Positions 35,101 to 45,869 of a stretch of DNA of 64,000 nucleotides are shown one piece after another. Position 1 is the stretch's first letter. Every line of letters starts with the position of its first letter. The notes beneath the pieces were generated by a model. The model worked only from the letters and a program-made list of their open reading frames with translations. It searched no databases and was not told the origin of the DNA. The stretch spans positions 61,883,864 to 61,947,863 of the forward strand of contig NC_052614.1 of assembly GCF_016545825.1 (NCBI RefSeq), written 5' to 3'. The DNA comes from Eucalyptus grandis (lineage: Eukaryota > Streptophyta > Magnoliopsida > Myrtales > Myrtaceae). The translations under genes were made by a program, and so were the position numbers.

Positions 35101-36590
35101 AGCTCCCGACACATAGCCAATCTCTAAGGCTCCTTACCGGATGGCGTTGTCTGATTTGAAAGAACTGAAGGTGCAGATCCAGGAGTTGTTGGATAAGGGA
35201 TTCATACGTCCCAATGTATTACATTGGGGAGCACCAGTTCTGTTTGTGAAGAAGAAAGATTGTTCATTGCGTCTGTGCATCGACTGTTTTCATCTCAATC
35301 AAGTAACGATCAAGGACAAGTATCCCCTGTCGTGGATCGACAACTTCTTTGACCAATTGCAAAGAGCGTCGATATTTTCTTAAATCGACTTGAGGATGGG
35401 GTATCATCAGCTGATGATCAGAAATGAGGACATACCGAAGTCAGCGTTTTGTATTCGATACAGCCATTATGAGTTCACTATAATGCCGTTCAGTTTAATG
35501 AATGCCCAGCTGCTTTCATGGATCTGATGAGCCGAGTTTTCAAAAACTATCTGGATCAGTTTGTGATCGTGTTCATCGACGATATCCAAGTATATGTGAG
35601 AACCCCTGAGGAGCACGAAAGACATTTGAAGATGGTACTTCAGACACTAAGGAATCATGAATTGTACGCCAAGTTTAGCAAGTGCGAGTTTTGGCTGACT
35701 CGTGTAGCGTTCCTAGGTCATGTGGTTTCAGGTGAAGGAATCTTCATTGACCCCACCAAGATTGAAGTAGTTATCATGTGGCTAAGACCGACTACCGTGA
35801 TAGAGATCAGAAGCTTTTTGGGTTTAGTAGGGTATTATAGACGGTTCGTAGAGGGGTTTTTAGCTTTAGCTTTGCCATTGACTTGACTACTGAAGAAGGA
35901 AAAGAAGTTTGTGTGGACATATAAGTGCGAGCGTAGTTTCCAAGAGCTCAAGCAGAAGCTGACTACTGCACCCATGTTGATGATTCCATCTGGTCCTGGA
36001 GGATACGAGATCTATAGTGATGCGTTGTTTAGAGGACTGGGCTGCGTATTAATGCAGCATGGCAGAGTCGTTGCATACACGTCCCGTCAGTTGAGACCTC
36101 ATGAGCTGAATTATCTGATGCATGACTTAGAGCTCGCAGCAATTATTTTCGCTCTGAAGATTTGGAGACATTATTTGTGTAGAGAAAGGTTCCAGATCTT
36201 TATAGATCATCAAAGTCTTGGTACCTAGTCTCTCAGAAGGAGTTGAATATGAGACAGAGTCATTGGATGGAACTTCTAAAGGACTATGATTGTGATATTC
36301 AGTATCACCCTGGAAAGGCGAATAAGGTTGTAGATGCATTGAGTCAAAAGTCTTCAGTTGTGCAGATGGTGATTAAGGAATGGATTTTACTCGAGAGAGC
36401 TCGAGATTTAGTTTTCAAATTTGAGGTAGGCCACATTTCAAATCTTATGGCCACACTCAAAATTGAGCTGGAAGTGCAGATCAGAATCAAGACGCTTCAG
36501 TTGACAGACCCGGAGATTCAAAAGATTATGCAAGAGGATACCGAAAAGAGAAAGGCTGACTTTCATAATTCTGAAAATAGAACACTAAGG
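35101..36590 (+). pseudogene. Gypsy reverse transcriptase and RNase H
   Basis: RT begins with the PYRMAL motif near 35130, then [20 protein letters not shown] (35200), YHQLMI, and the active site FIDDI near 35575, which is intact. A frameshift near 35505 and stops at 35381 and 35885 break it. RNase H (35911-36596) has [34 protein letters not shown] and the tail [16 protein letters not shown], with stops around 36228. A (GA)n run at 35061-35080 lies just upstream in the linker and may be slipped coding sequence. Confidence 0.9.
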
Positions 36591-36599
36591 TTCTGAGGA

Positions 36600-37881
36600 C
36601 GATTGTGTGTACCTGACGATGCAGAGCAAAAAGAAGAGATCTGTCAGAAGCTCATCGTAGCAGTTACAACATTCATCCAGGTGGTACGAAAATGTATTAG
36701 AATTCGCATCAATACTATTAGTGGATTGGTATGAAGGCGGACATTACCAAGCATGTCGCCAAATGTTTGACGTGTCAGCAAGTGAAGGCACAGCATTGTA
36801 AGCCGAGAGGACTTCTACAACCTCTCGAGATTCTCGAGTGAAAATAAGAACACACCACAATGGATTTTGTGACAGGCTTACCAAGCAGTCAGAGGGGTAA
36901 TGGTTCCATTTGGATAGTGGTCGACAGACTGAGGAAATCGGCTCACTTCATCACCGTACAAAAGGACCTTCATTTAGACAGGCATGCAAAATTGTACGTG
37001 CGTCAGATTGTTCATCTGTAGGGAGTGCCGGTGACAATTACATCGGACCGAGACCCGAGGTTTACAACTGCCATTTGGAAGAGTTTGCAAACCGTTTTAG
37101 GAACGAAGCTGCAGTACAGTACATCCTATCATCCTCAGACGGATGGCCAGTCTGAGAGGACGATCCAAACCCTTGAAGACATGCTGCGAGGTTGCGTATT
37201 GGATTTCAAAGGAAGCTAGGAGGAACAGCTTCACCTTGTCGAGTTCGCCTACAACAACAGCTACCAGCAAAGTATTCAGATGGCTCCTTTTGAAGCGTTG
37301 TATGGCAGAGTGTACAAAATGCTAGTGTGTTGGGATGAGGGCGAAGAATGAAAAATCACAGGCCAAGAGTTGGTTCAGCAGTCAGTGAATGCAATTGCAG
37401 TTATTAGAGACATATTAAAGACCGCTTAGAGCCACCATAAAAGTTATGCTAATAAGCGCCGAGACCTTTGGAATTCCAAGTTGGTGAGCACGTCTATTTG
37501 AAGGTGTCACCGATGAGGGCTACGTCACGCTTCGGCAATAAGGGAAAGCTGAGTCCAAGATACGTAGGTCCTTTTGAGATTTTGGAAAGAATAGGGACTC
37601 TGGTATATCGTCTTGCATTGCCACCGAGGTTGGCGCAAGTGTCGATGTTTAGGAAGTATGAGCTTGACCCGACCCACGTGCTGAATTTTGAGGAATTAGA
37701 CATAGACGACAGAGTGTCGTACGTGGAAAGATCAATTCAAATTGTATATCGAAAGGAACAGGTTATGCGCACCAAGACAATCCCGTTGGTTAAAGTGGTC
37801 TGGCAACACCACGGCACAAAAGGAGAAACCTGGGAAAGTGAACATTCGATGAAACGACTGTACCCCCACCATTTTGTTTAA
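36600..37881 (+). pseudogene. Gypsy integrase with chromodomain-like tail
   Basis: The HHCC finger region near 36650-36780 ends CLTCQQVKAQH. The catalytic residues occur in TMDFVTGLPSS (36860), [10 protein letters not shown] (37035) and [17 protein letters not shown] (37135), so the DDE triad can be seen although frames shift. The tail 37468-37881 is open for 137 codons (VGEHVYLKVSPMRATSRFG, then SPRYVGPFEIL) and closes with a chromodomain-like segment (VKVVWQHHG, TWESE). Chromovirus integrase tails target heterochromatin; whether this one would is inference. Confidence 0.88.
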
Positions 37882-37921
37882 AAATTTGTAATGGTTTAAA
37901 TTTTGATGATGAAATTTTTAT

Positions 37922-37935
37922 AAGATGGGAAGAGT
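37922..37935 (+). other. Polypurine tract of the Gypsy element
   Basis: AAGATGGGAAGAGT immediately before the TGTGATAT start of the 3' LTR. Confidence 0.8.
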
Positions 37936-40900
37936 TGTGATATCCTGATTTCCTAATTCTGTTTTCAATAGAATAAGTGAGGCTTTTCATCAATGCGCCT
38001 ATAGTTCTTTTCCCTGAACTGATCACTCACGGGATAACTAGTTTAACAGGTTAAGCCGTTAAGGAATCTAAACGCAATAGACTTGAGAATTTTACCAAAA
38101 TTCGATTGCTCGACCGTGCTAATCTGCAAGGGTCAATACGGCACTGTCAAAATCAATCAGAGATCGGAGATAGGTCGGTTCAATTGAGGTATGTGATTAA
38201 AGTGTGTGTAATTCTACCTAATTGCAAAATTCTCATCGAATGGCACTAAACTGATTTTTCTGTCATTTATGTACCCTGTGCTCGTATTTGAAATCTCGAG
38301 ATTTTCACGACAACTGAGAGTCACCACTATGTTGAATATGCACAATGTGGCTTGAAAATAATCGATCACGGGTCAAATGCATTAAAAATTCCTAAAAGCT
38401 ACCTGATATGTTGGGTCACGCTCAAATCGTGCCCGGTTAAAATTAACCGCAAATTTAAACCCAATTTCAGAAATTGAAAGTTCTGTCATGTCACAATTCA
38501 TTTTAGGAACGTCAACTCATCCTCCGAAGATTTTTCTACAAACCCGAGATTTCGGCAAAAAATCAAAGTAAGGTTATTTTGGACCGGAAAATTCGAGAAA
38601 CCGTTTTTGGTCACATTTTAAGACATCGGGTTGGTTCAGTTGATGAGGAAAAACGTTGAATTTGATGAGGGCACCTTGGATGACTTTATGGAGGCCAATT
38701 TGTGCTCAATTGGAAGGGAATTGAATCAAAATTGGATGGAAATGGTCCAAAATTCGTAGGACCAAGGGGCAGCCACTTTTGGACCTCTTTAATGGCTTCT
38801 AGGGAAGCCTTAGGTGTGTGAATTGGCTGTGGATGACGGCCTTGGCTGGTGGGGGCATGCAATGATCAAATTGAGATATTTTCATGGACTTTTGAGGCCA
38901 AATGGGACCCCTCTCTCTTCAGCTGGCTTCTTCTTCTTGCTTGGACCTACTTTATCCATTGTTGAGCAACTTAGAAGCTCAAAATTCCAGAGAGAACCAG
39001 AGAGGACCCTCTTGCCATCGACCGCCCCCTGCCGCCGTCGCATGCCCGTCTCGCCACCCGAGCCCCGTGCGCCAGCCCATGCATTTGCGCGCCCATCCTC
39101 CTGCGTTCGAGCCTCCTAGCCGCTGTCCCGAGCCTCGGTCCGACCCGTCGTAACTCACCTGAGCTCCTTTGTTGCCGTCCAGCCACCGTCGAGCACCGCC
39201 TGGCCTTGCTGCAGCCACCGCCGCCTATCCCATGCCGTTCCAGCCTAGCCAGTTGCCTCGACCAATCCTCTTGGCCCAACAAGCAATGGCCAAAGCTTAG
39301 CCCTAGCTGAGAGCTTGTGGCCTGTTTTTAGGCTTGTTCGAACCTCTATTGGTGTCACCGCAGGCTTAGTTGTCGCCCACCTCTGCGTCGCTGTCGCTGT
39401 GAACTCACCGGATCGTAAAATCGGTGAGTTTACTTAATAAACTCTATTTATGGAGTTAATGATGCTTAAGGGGTGATTAGTTTAGGCTAATTATGGATTA
39501 GGTGGTTAGTTAGATTAAATTAGTGATTTAATTGTTCAATTATGCATGTTAGGTGGTTATAATAAATTGATTAAGGGTTAATCGGATTGTACTATTTATC
39601 TAGATAGGTTCGGAAATTTTCTAGACTCGTTTAGGTGGTTAGATTAGCGTTTCCGGCCTAAGTTAATATTTATAGTATTTCAATTATATTATTTAATTAT
39701 TTTTGGTATTTATTTAATTATTTAATTTTTCGGAAATTATATCGAGATAGTCGATGACCGGAATTTCATGCCGATTGCAGTGGTGTGCTTAGTTTATGCA
39801 ATTGAGTGCAATTGAGTGGTGATTGTGATTTTTGAGTATTTATTTCAAAATTGTGAAATTTTGATATTTAATTAGAAAAACCTGGGTGTCAAGTTTTGAT
39901 GCCAAAAATGGTTTTAAAGACTATATCAAATAATGGGATTTGAACAGGAAGGGTATCAATTTTTCTGGTTCAAATTGACCGTGTACTCACACACGATTAT
40001 TTTTATTGGTTGTTTTTAATACGAAGGAAATAGGCCAAGTTACTTTTTTAATTGAGGCATTTTAGTGTAAAGTACAATGTCCTTGGCCGGGATTGATTGA
40101 TCGTGTGATGGCAAAGTGAACTTGTCCCCAATGTGTGTCGGTGGATATTACTGTGCTCAAAGGAGTGAGACAAAGCCTAGCTACATTAGAAAACCGATGT
40201 GCGTCGGTATATTGTGCTTGTGCGAGTAGCAATTGAATTGGAACGTGTAATTGATTGAATTATGGGACAAAATTGTGTGGCACAGTATGGGACGTATCAT
40301 AACAATTTGGTCTTATAATCGGGACCTCTGTGTTTGTATGGATTGAATTGATTGATGGATCGATTGTATGGATTGAATTGAAATGATTAATTGATCGATT
40401 GAGTATATGGATTGTGATAACATGTAGGATGGAACTGAGGCGAGGTAAGTCATCTGTCTTGTGTGCATAGACTACCTCTACGCATATTTCCTTCCTAGTC
40501 GGAGTTTAAGGGGTGAACTTGCTAAGACATTGCCTCACTCAGTCATGGGCTCAATCTTTTCAGGTCCTTAAATGGCGACCCTTCGGATATGTTATGGTTA
40601 GCCTTGGAGGGTGACTGAGCTGGTTACTGATTACCCTGTTCCCAGAGGCCACGAGGTCTGGGTCTATGAGCTCGTAGTGACCACCATCTAGGTCGATGAG
40701 GACCTACCTCAGAGGGTACCTCATCGATTTAGGGCGTGGTTTCACTGTGAGCTCAATGGATACAGAGTGGGTCCCCTCCAGGGTCTTGAGGTCATAGCTA
40801 CAGTGGTAGATGCCGCTTTTGGCGAGGGTACAGCTGACCCTCCTGATGGTGCTGTGGTGGACCCGGCGCCCCCGAAGCCTGTGGAGTCCGAATGATCGGT

Positions 40901-41186
40901 GAACGAGTCTGGCTAGTGTGTTGTAAGACAGTTTCCTTTTTTTAGGGCTGATCTTTTGGTAGACAGGCTAGTTTTGTATATAAACCTAGTTTGTGTATAA
41001 AAGTGTGTTTTGGCTGTGAATTTGTTTCCTGCTTTTCTATCCCATGCTGTTTGCTGTCAGGGGTATTTTTTTTTTTTTCGCTTCCACATGTGCAATAAAA
41101 TGAATAGGTTGGCGACACATCCCGGGACGTCGCAATTTCATCGACTATCGAGGGATGTGCGTGCGCTCGAGGATTAGGGTGTGACA
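37936..41186 (+). repeat. 3' LTR of the Gypsy element, 3.25 kb
   Basis: The longer of the two LTRs. It includes a C-rich, GC-rich core (39000-39260) that gives false open frames on both strands, and a TA-rich zone at 39660-39730. It aligns with the minus-strand solo LTR at 3666-17672 along its length, which shows that the long form is the family standard and that the 5' LTR lost sequence. Confidence 0.9.
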
Positions 41187-41520
41187 ATGAAACTCTTGAA
41201 TTTTGAGGGAAGCAAAACATAGAGGTTTCCATTTGGCAAAGTGGAACATAGTGCCATAGTTAATTTATTTTGTAAGGAGGGGAATCTAGCAAGGCAAAGG
41301 AATTAGTGAATGAGATGTCCTTGAAGGGTTGTATCCCAAATGTGTGACATATACCATTATTATCATTGGGTTTTGTTGAGTAAGTAAAGTAGATCAAACT
41401 AGAAAGCTGCTTAAGTAGATGGAAAGTATGGCTGCAAACCGAACACTCTACCTTGCATAGCCTTGTTAAGTGGGCTTGGTAGTAGTGGTAAGCCTTCAGA
41501 AGCTAGAGGAAAAAGAAAGA
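41187..41520 (+). pseudogene. P-class PPR protein fragment, right part
   Basis: Resumes the PPR interrupted at 30938, starting with the duplicated ATGAA. Recognisable pieces in changing frames are LELLNFEG, GKVEHSAIVNLFCKEGNLA (41240-41300), NEMSLKG and, near 41430, GCKPNT followed by GLGSSGKPSEARG. The last pieces match consecutive PPR repeats in the same order as the left part. Confidence 0.7.
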
Positions 41521-41889
41521 AAGGGGGAATTACAAGGGGATGAAAGAGCTTATGTAGTTCGGTATCAATCTAGCATGGTTAAAGAAACCATATTTCTACA
41601 TTGTTGATTCTCTTTTTCTAACTTGGCGTTTGAGTTTTTAGTGTACAACAAACTGTTTTATACCAAGGGACCATACATTCATGAAGCGAAAAGTGTGAAG
41701 TCAAATTGGCTCATGAAGTATAATGTATAATTTTCTTCACTTCTCATGGATTCTAGACTTTATCATGATTCCAGAGCCAACCAAGTTCTCTGTTGGGTAG
41801 TCCCTACCTTTGGCTAGCACCTTTGGGAGCATACTTATGGCATATGATATTTCTACTTCATGAACCCTTCTTGGTTTTTGTAGAAAGCA

Positions 41890-42150
41890 CAATGACATTG
41901 AAAATGGGGAGAGGATAGGAAGAAAACTTGGTGAGCTTCAGCTAGACCATCATGGTTTCCACGTGTTATTATCAACCCTGTATGCTTCCAAAGGAAATTC
42001 AGATAATATGCTTGAGATTAGAGGAATTATGGAGCAACATGAAGTGAACAAGAAAAAAAAAAGGCCCAAGTTGTGGCAGGATTGAAACATGGAGTAATTC
42101 ATGAATTTCTGGTTGGTAATGAGACACATCATCAATGAAAAGATAATGAG
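41890..42150 (+). pseudogene. E-domain fragment of a PLS-class PPR protein
   Basis: The frame at 41900-42060 reads IENGERIGRKLGELQLDHHG and then VLLSTLYASKGNSDNMLEI and IMEQHEVNKKK, the E motif that follows the repeats in PLS-class RNA-editing PPR proteins. A shifted frame then gives HEFLVGNETHHQ, the E+ part. It belongs to a different PPR class from the fragment before it, so two PPR sources are joined. An A run at 42052-42061 marks one frameshift. Confidence 0.72.
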
Positions 42151-42279
42151 AATATATGTGAAGATCTAATAGCAAAACCAAGCAGGGAAGCTATTTGGGA
42201 GTTTAAAAAGAAAAGACACCGATATTCTTATAAGTTTGTTGATTGACGTATTCCTAAATTTCGAGGATGAAATTTTTAT

Positions 42280-42292
42280 AAGGAGGGTATAA
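42280..42292 (+). other. Polypurine tract of the gene-capturing element
   Basis: AAGGAGGGTATAA immediately before the TG of the right LTR, preceded by cgaggatgaaatttttat. The Gypsy element at 37900 has the same phrase (gatgatgaaatttttat) before its PPT, so the parent was a related Gypsy. Confidence 0.72.
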
Positions 42293-43876
42293 TGTAATAT
42301 TTGAGATTTCTGAAAAAGTCAAAGAAAAGGTGGTGGGACCCACTTTAAATAAAGAAAGCAAAAGAAGAAAAAAAGGAGAAGAGATAAAAAGGAAAAGAAA
42401 GCCCACGTTCGGGCAGAAGAAAAGAGGAAAGAAGAAGAAAGAAAGAAGAAGAAGAAGAAAGAAGAGAGAGGGCTTTGTGTGTTCATGCCACGGGCACCTC
42501 ACCAAGCTTATTTACAATGCCCAATATGTAATCGCGCCCGTCGTTCTTCCAATCGGAATAGTTTCGGAGTTAAGGTTTGAATTTGGAATTTTGGGAAAAT
42601 CGAGTGGCGAAATCCGATTTTGGAGTCATTGAGCCATATATTTTTGTAGGAATGGTAGTTTAGGATGTTGTGGAGCCGTGGGATTTTATGGATCGTAATT
42701 TGAGTCTATGGTTTGTCCGAAACAAAATTTCGAAGTTTCTTGCACACTGTGAACAGTACGCGTCCAGCAGCTTTGGGCTCGTATTTCTGTTATTTTTCAG
42801 CTTGATTTTGGGAGGTCAAGTTGGGATTCTTGTAATATGTGGTAAGAGCTTTCCATTGACTATAAATACGTTCGGATCGGGGTTTAGAGGAGAAAGTGAA
42901 GGCATGATCAAGTTTCGCTTAAACTCCGAGTTGCGAATAGCTTGAACAATCGCTTTGGTTATGCGATTTGTTAGCATGTAGGAGTCCTTTTGTTAGAGTT
43001 AAGGCGTAGTTTAGTCGTTTCATAGTTGAGATAATGTTTTATTTTGATTTTAACATTGTTCCTCGGTTATTTGATAGGGCCGTGAGTTCGACGATACAAG
43101 TATCGTTTGTCGTTTGATCGTAGACGACAAGGTGAGTGGTACTATATCTTCTTTGGTTTTGCAAAATCATGTCTTGAAGTATATATGTATATATATTGAA
43201 TCGAGAAGAGCATTTTTATTGCATAAAAGCCGGATCGAGCAATTGCTACTATTTGGTTGATATGAATATTTGAAAAGCGTGTTACACAAAGTTTGTGGAG
43301 AAATATATATGAAATTATTTTGCGACTGATTTAAGGAAAGGTTTATGATGATTTGAGAAATGGGTAGGAAATGGATTATAGGTTATGCTACAAAATGTTA
43401 TTTGCTCGATTTACGATATTGATTTTTGGATTTGATTTCTGGTATTGGTGGATGATTATTTATGCTCAACATGACTATGAACCCAGTGAGAGGTTTTTGG
43501 GGGTATGCATACCAGGTTTAGGATATCCTTCTGGGCCGAGCCACCAGCTTTGTAGGTGCAGACCTTGCCAAGGAGGGAATCTTGGTTGCCTTGTCACAAG
43601 GCGTTGTGTCATGACCATGGTTATGTATTGAGCAAAAGATTAGTTGATGGATAGACCATCGACGTGTGTTTTGATATGAAATGAATCAATGGATAGACCA
43701 TTGATGTAGTTTTTGATAGAGATTAATCAATGGACTTAACCATTGATATTTGAATCGTGATGGTGGATTTAAATGTGTATTTCTGACTTGTATAAAGTTT
43801 TGTTGAAATGAACGATTTGTTCTTGATTTGATATGCATGTTTAAAGAGTTGGATTATGATTTTTTGATTAGTGCTC

Positions 43877-43909
<33 letters not shown>

Positions 43910-44150
43910 CTATATATGCATAGTGGCTGCTTGATTTGCTTAGAATATATGTACTACTCACTGAGCTTGTGTGGTTACTCACCCCTCTATTTCCAAACCT
44001 TATTAGGTCCTTTGGTTAGCAGCTAGTAGGTTAAAGAGTGCTATCGATGGGGACCTTCGGAAGTGAACTTTAGGTATGGTTTGAGGCTGCGTCATTCGGA
44101 TGGAAGGACAGCCGTGTTACCCCCATCCTTGTAGGATTTGGGGTGTGACA
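42293..44150 (+). repeat. Right LTR of the gene-capturing element
   Basis: It runs from TGTAATATTTGAG to GGGGTGTGACA, 1,858 bp. The first 200 bases are purine-rich (42340-42470) and absent from the left copy. A CA microsatellite lies at 43879-43908. The five bases after it, GCTTG, would be the target duplication. Confidence 0.82.
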
Positions 44151-45831
44151 GCTTGGGACTGAAATGGATATGACTTCTATTTATGCATTCGCAGCCCTTC
44201 GAATATTGGAATTGCAGATCCCCTCCCTAGCCTTCAAGAAACTAGCTAGAGTTGCAATGTTGCAAGCAAAATAAAGAATGGCATTGAGAGAATCAGAGAA
44301 GACAAAAATCGTCATGGGAGAGAAATGAGAAGGAAATCCATACTCAGCGCTTTGCTTTAGAAAATTTTACAGATGATTGATTACACATCCAGCCCAATGG
44401 TTGCAACAGTAAGCTCAAGACCTATCAAATCTGTACTCCAACTTCTTTTGCAGTAACCTGTAACACTTCACCGAACACCAACAGGCGTATGTAATATCCT
44501 ACTCATACCGTTCCATGAACTCTCCTGGACTCAACATATTGTTTCAAGACCTTGTGAGAAATTTATCAAGTCTTTACAAAAACATGACATGGTCTTTTGC
44601 GACATGAATAATCACTCTCGACAAATTGATGGCCAGCAAATAGACATTTCAGGTATTGTCGCAATCAATTTTGCTTAAAAGGCCGATGTTTTAATTTGCT
44701 TCATGAAATGTCTGCATAGTAGTTTACACGAAATCCTGCCTGCATAGGATAGAAAAAACTAAACGTCCAACTAGAACAAGGTAGTCATCTTCAAAAGACT
44801 AGAACCGAAACAGCTGCTGCGCAGGATGGACACGAACGGATTCAGGAGTTCTTTTGGCAAATGCAGACTCAGCTACCCAAAATAATTTGGATTTTTGAAA
44901 CGGGTGACAGATTTCTTTTCCCTTCTGGGGTTAAGAAGGTTCTATGTACTAAAACTTCAAATAAGCTTTTATACATGCATGCAGAACTATAAGTTCAGAA
45001 TTAAAAGAACACGACGTTGAAAAATAGGGCGTACAAAGCAACTAAAAAAAATAAAAGTCTTCGCATCTTTGTAGCTTCTCTTTCTGTTTTTCACCCTCTT
45101 CAAGCTTCTTGCCGTCATTTACTCTTGAAAAATAAGTTGCAGTAAATCATGGCTTCTTGCTTTCCTGTAGCATCAAGATCCAAAGCCCGAACAAAGAAAG
45201 AAGATTTCTTCTCCGGATGTTCCTCGATGGCGGAGCCAAAGAAAGGAAAGGTGGTCCTCTGGGGCGAAACGCAGAGCGTCCGACGTCAGTCTTTCTATGT
45301 TTCGAGGATGCGTGCCAACTAGCGGAGAGCAGTGGCAGTGGAGCTCAAGAAAGAGCCTCCTCTGTTTTAAGTGGGGCACGAGGCATAGGCATGGTCGGCA
45401 ATGAAGATGACGAGGTCATTGGATTGGTGAAAGTGAAGAGGACAGTGAAGGTGGCACCAAAATAGATTCGTCACTGCCACACTCACTATAAGTAATCACG
45501 ATGACCTCGTCGACATCATCACCGAGCATGCCTCACCTCCCGAACCACTTGAAACAGAGGCGTCCGCTGTCACCGTTTCCGCTCCTAGGCATGCATCCAT
45601 GAAACAGATAAAGATGACATTGGGCACTCTGGGCTTCGCCTCCATAGAACACCTTACGCAAAGACTCTTTTTCTCTGGGAGTGCAGGATGCTCCTCAGGC
45701 AGACCAGTGCTCAGATCTTTTGGCCAAGAGGGGAAGAAGACAGACCTTAAGTGTAAGCAGGCAACTACGCTTCTCTACACTTGTTGTCCTTCTTGCTGTA
45801 CCGTAGAAAGGTTAGAGAGGGGAAAATGATG

Positions 45832-45869
<38 letters not shown>

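Larger units (their letters stand above)
30939..41186 (+). mobile_element. Del/Tekay-type Ty3/Gypsy retrotransposon, complete in structure
   Basis: It spans 10,248 bp, with ends TGTGACAT and GTGTGACA and target duplication ATGAA at 30934-30938 and 41187-41191. The order is LTR, PBS, gag, protease, RT, RNase H, integrase, chromodomain-like end, PPT, LTR. Integrase after RNase H is the Gypsy order, and the C-terminal tail (TIPLVKVVWQHHG, ending RLYPHHF) fits chromoviruses of the Del/Tekay clade. The LTRs are very unequal: 2.05 kb left, 3.25 kb right. Stops are scattered in every domain. The host site is the PPR fragment, and the duplication joins its two halves cleanly. Confidence 0.93.
26211..44150 (+). 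mobile_element. LTR retroelement enclosing captured host gene fragments (proposed)
   Basis: The left LTR (26212-27823) is followed by a PBS, and the right LTR (42293-44150) is preceded by a polypurine tract. The two LTRs are about 1.6 kb of shared sequence. Between them, without the later Gypsy element at 30939-41186, lie about 4 kb of plus-strand fragments of an unknown gene, an ABCB transporter, a P-class PPR and a PLS-class PPR, and no gag or pol. The simplest reading is one non-autonomous element whose coding region was replaced by host sequence. The left LTR lacks about 200 bases at its edge, so its target duplication cannot be checked. Two unrelated truncated LTRs flanking a pseudogene cluster is the alternative. 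Confidence 0.5.

Noticed and set aside
38814..39282. Open frames of about 100 codons in the 3' LTR of the Gypsy element
   Set aside because: GC-rich LTR core, open on both strands, no conserved motif.
45157..45465. 102-codon plus-strand ORF as a gene
   Set aside because: Other frames in the same stretch are also open, there are no recognisable motifs and no splice or promoter context.
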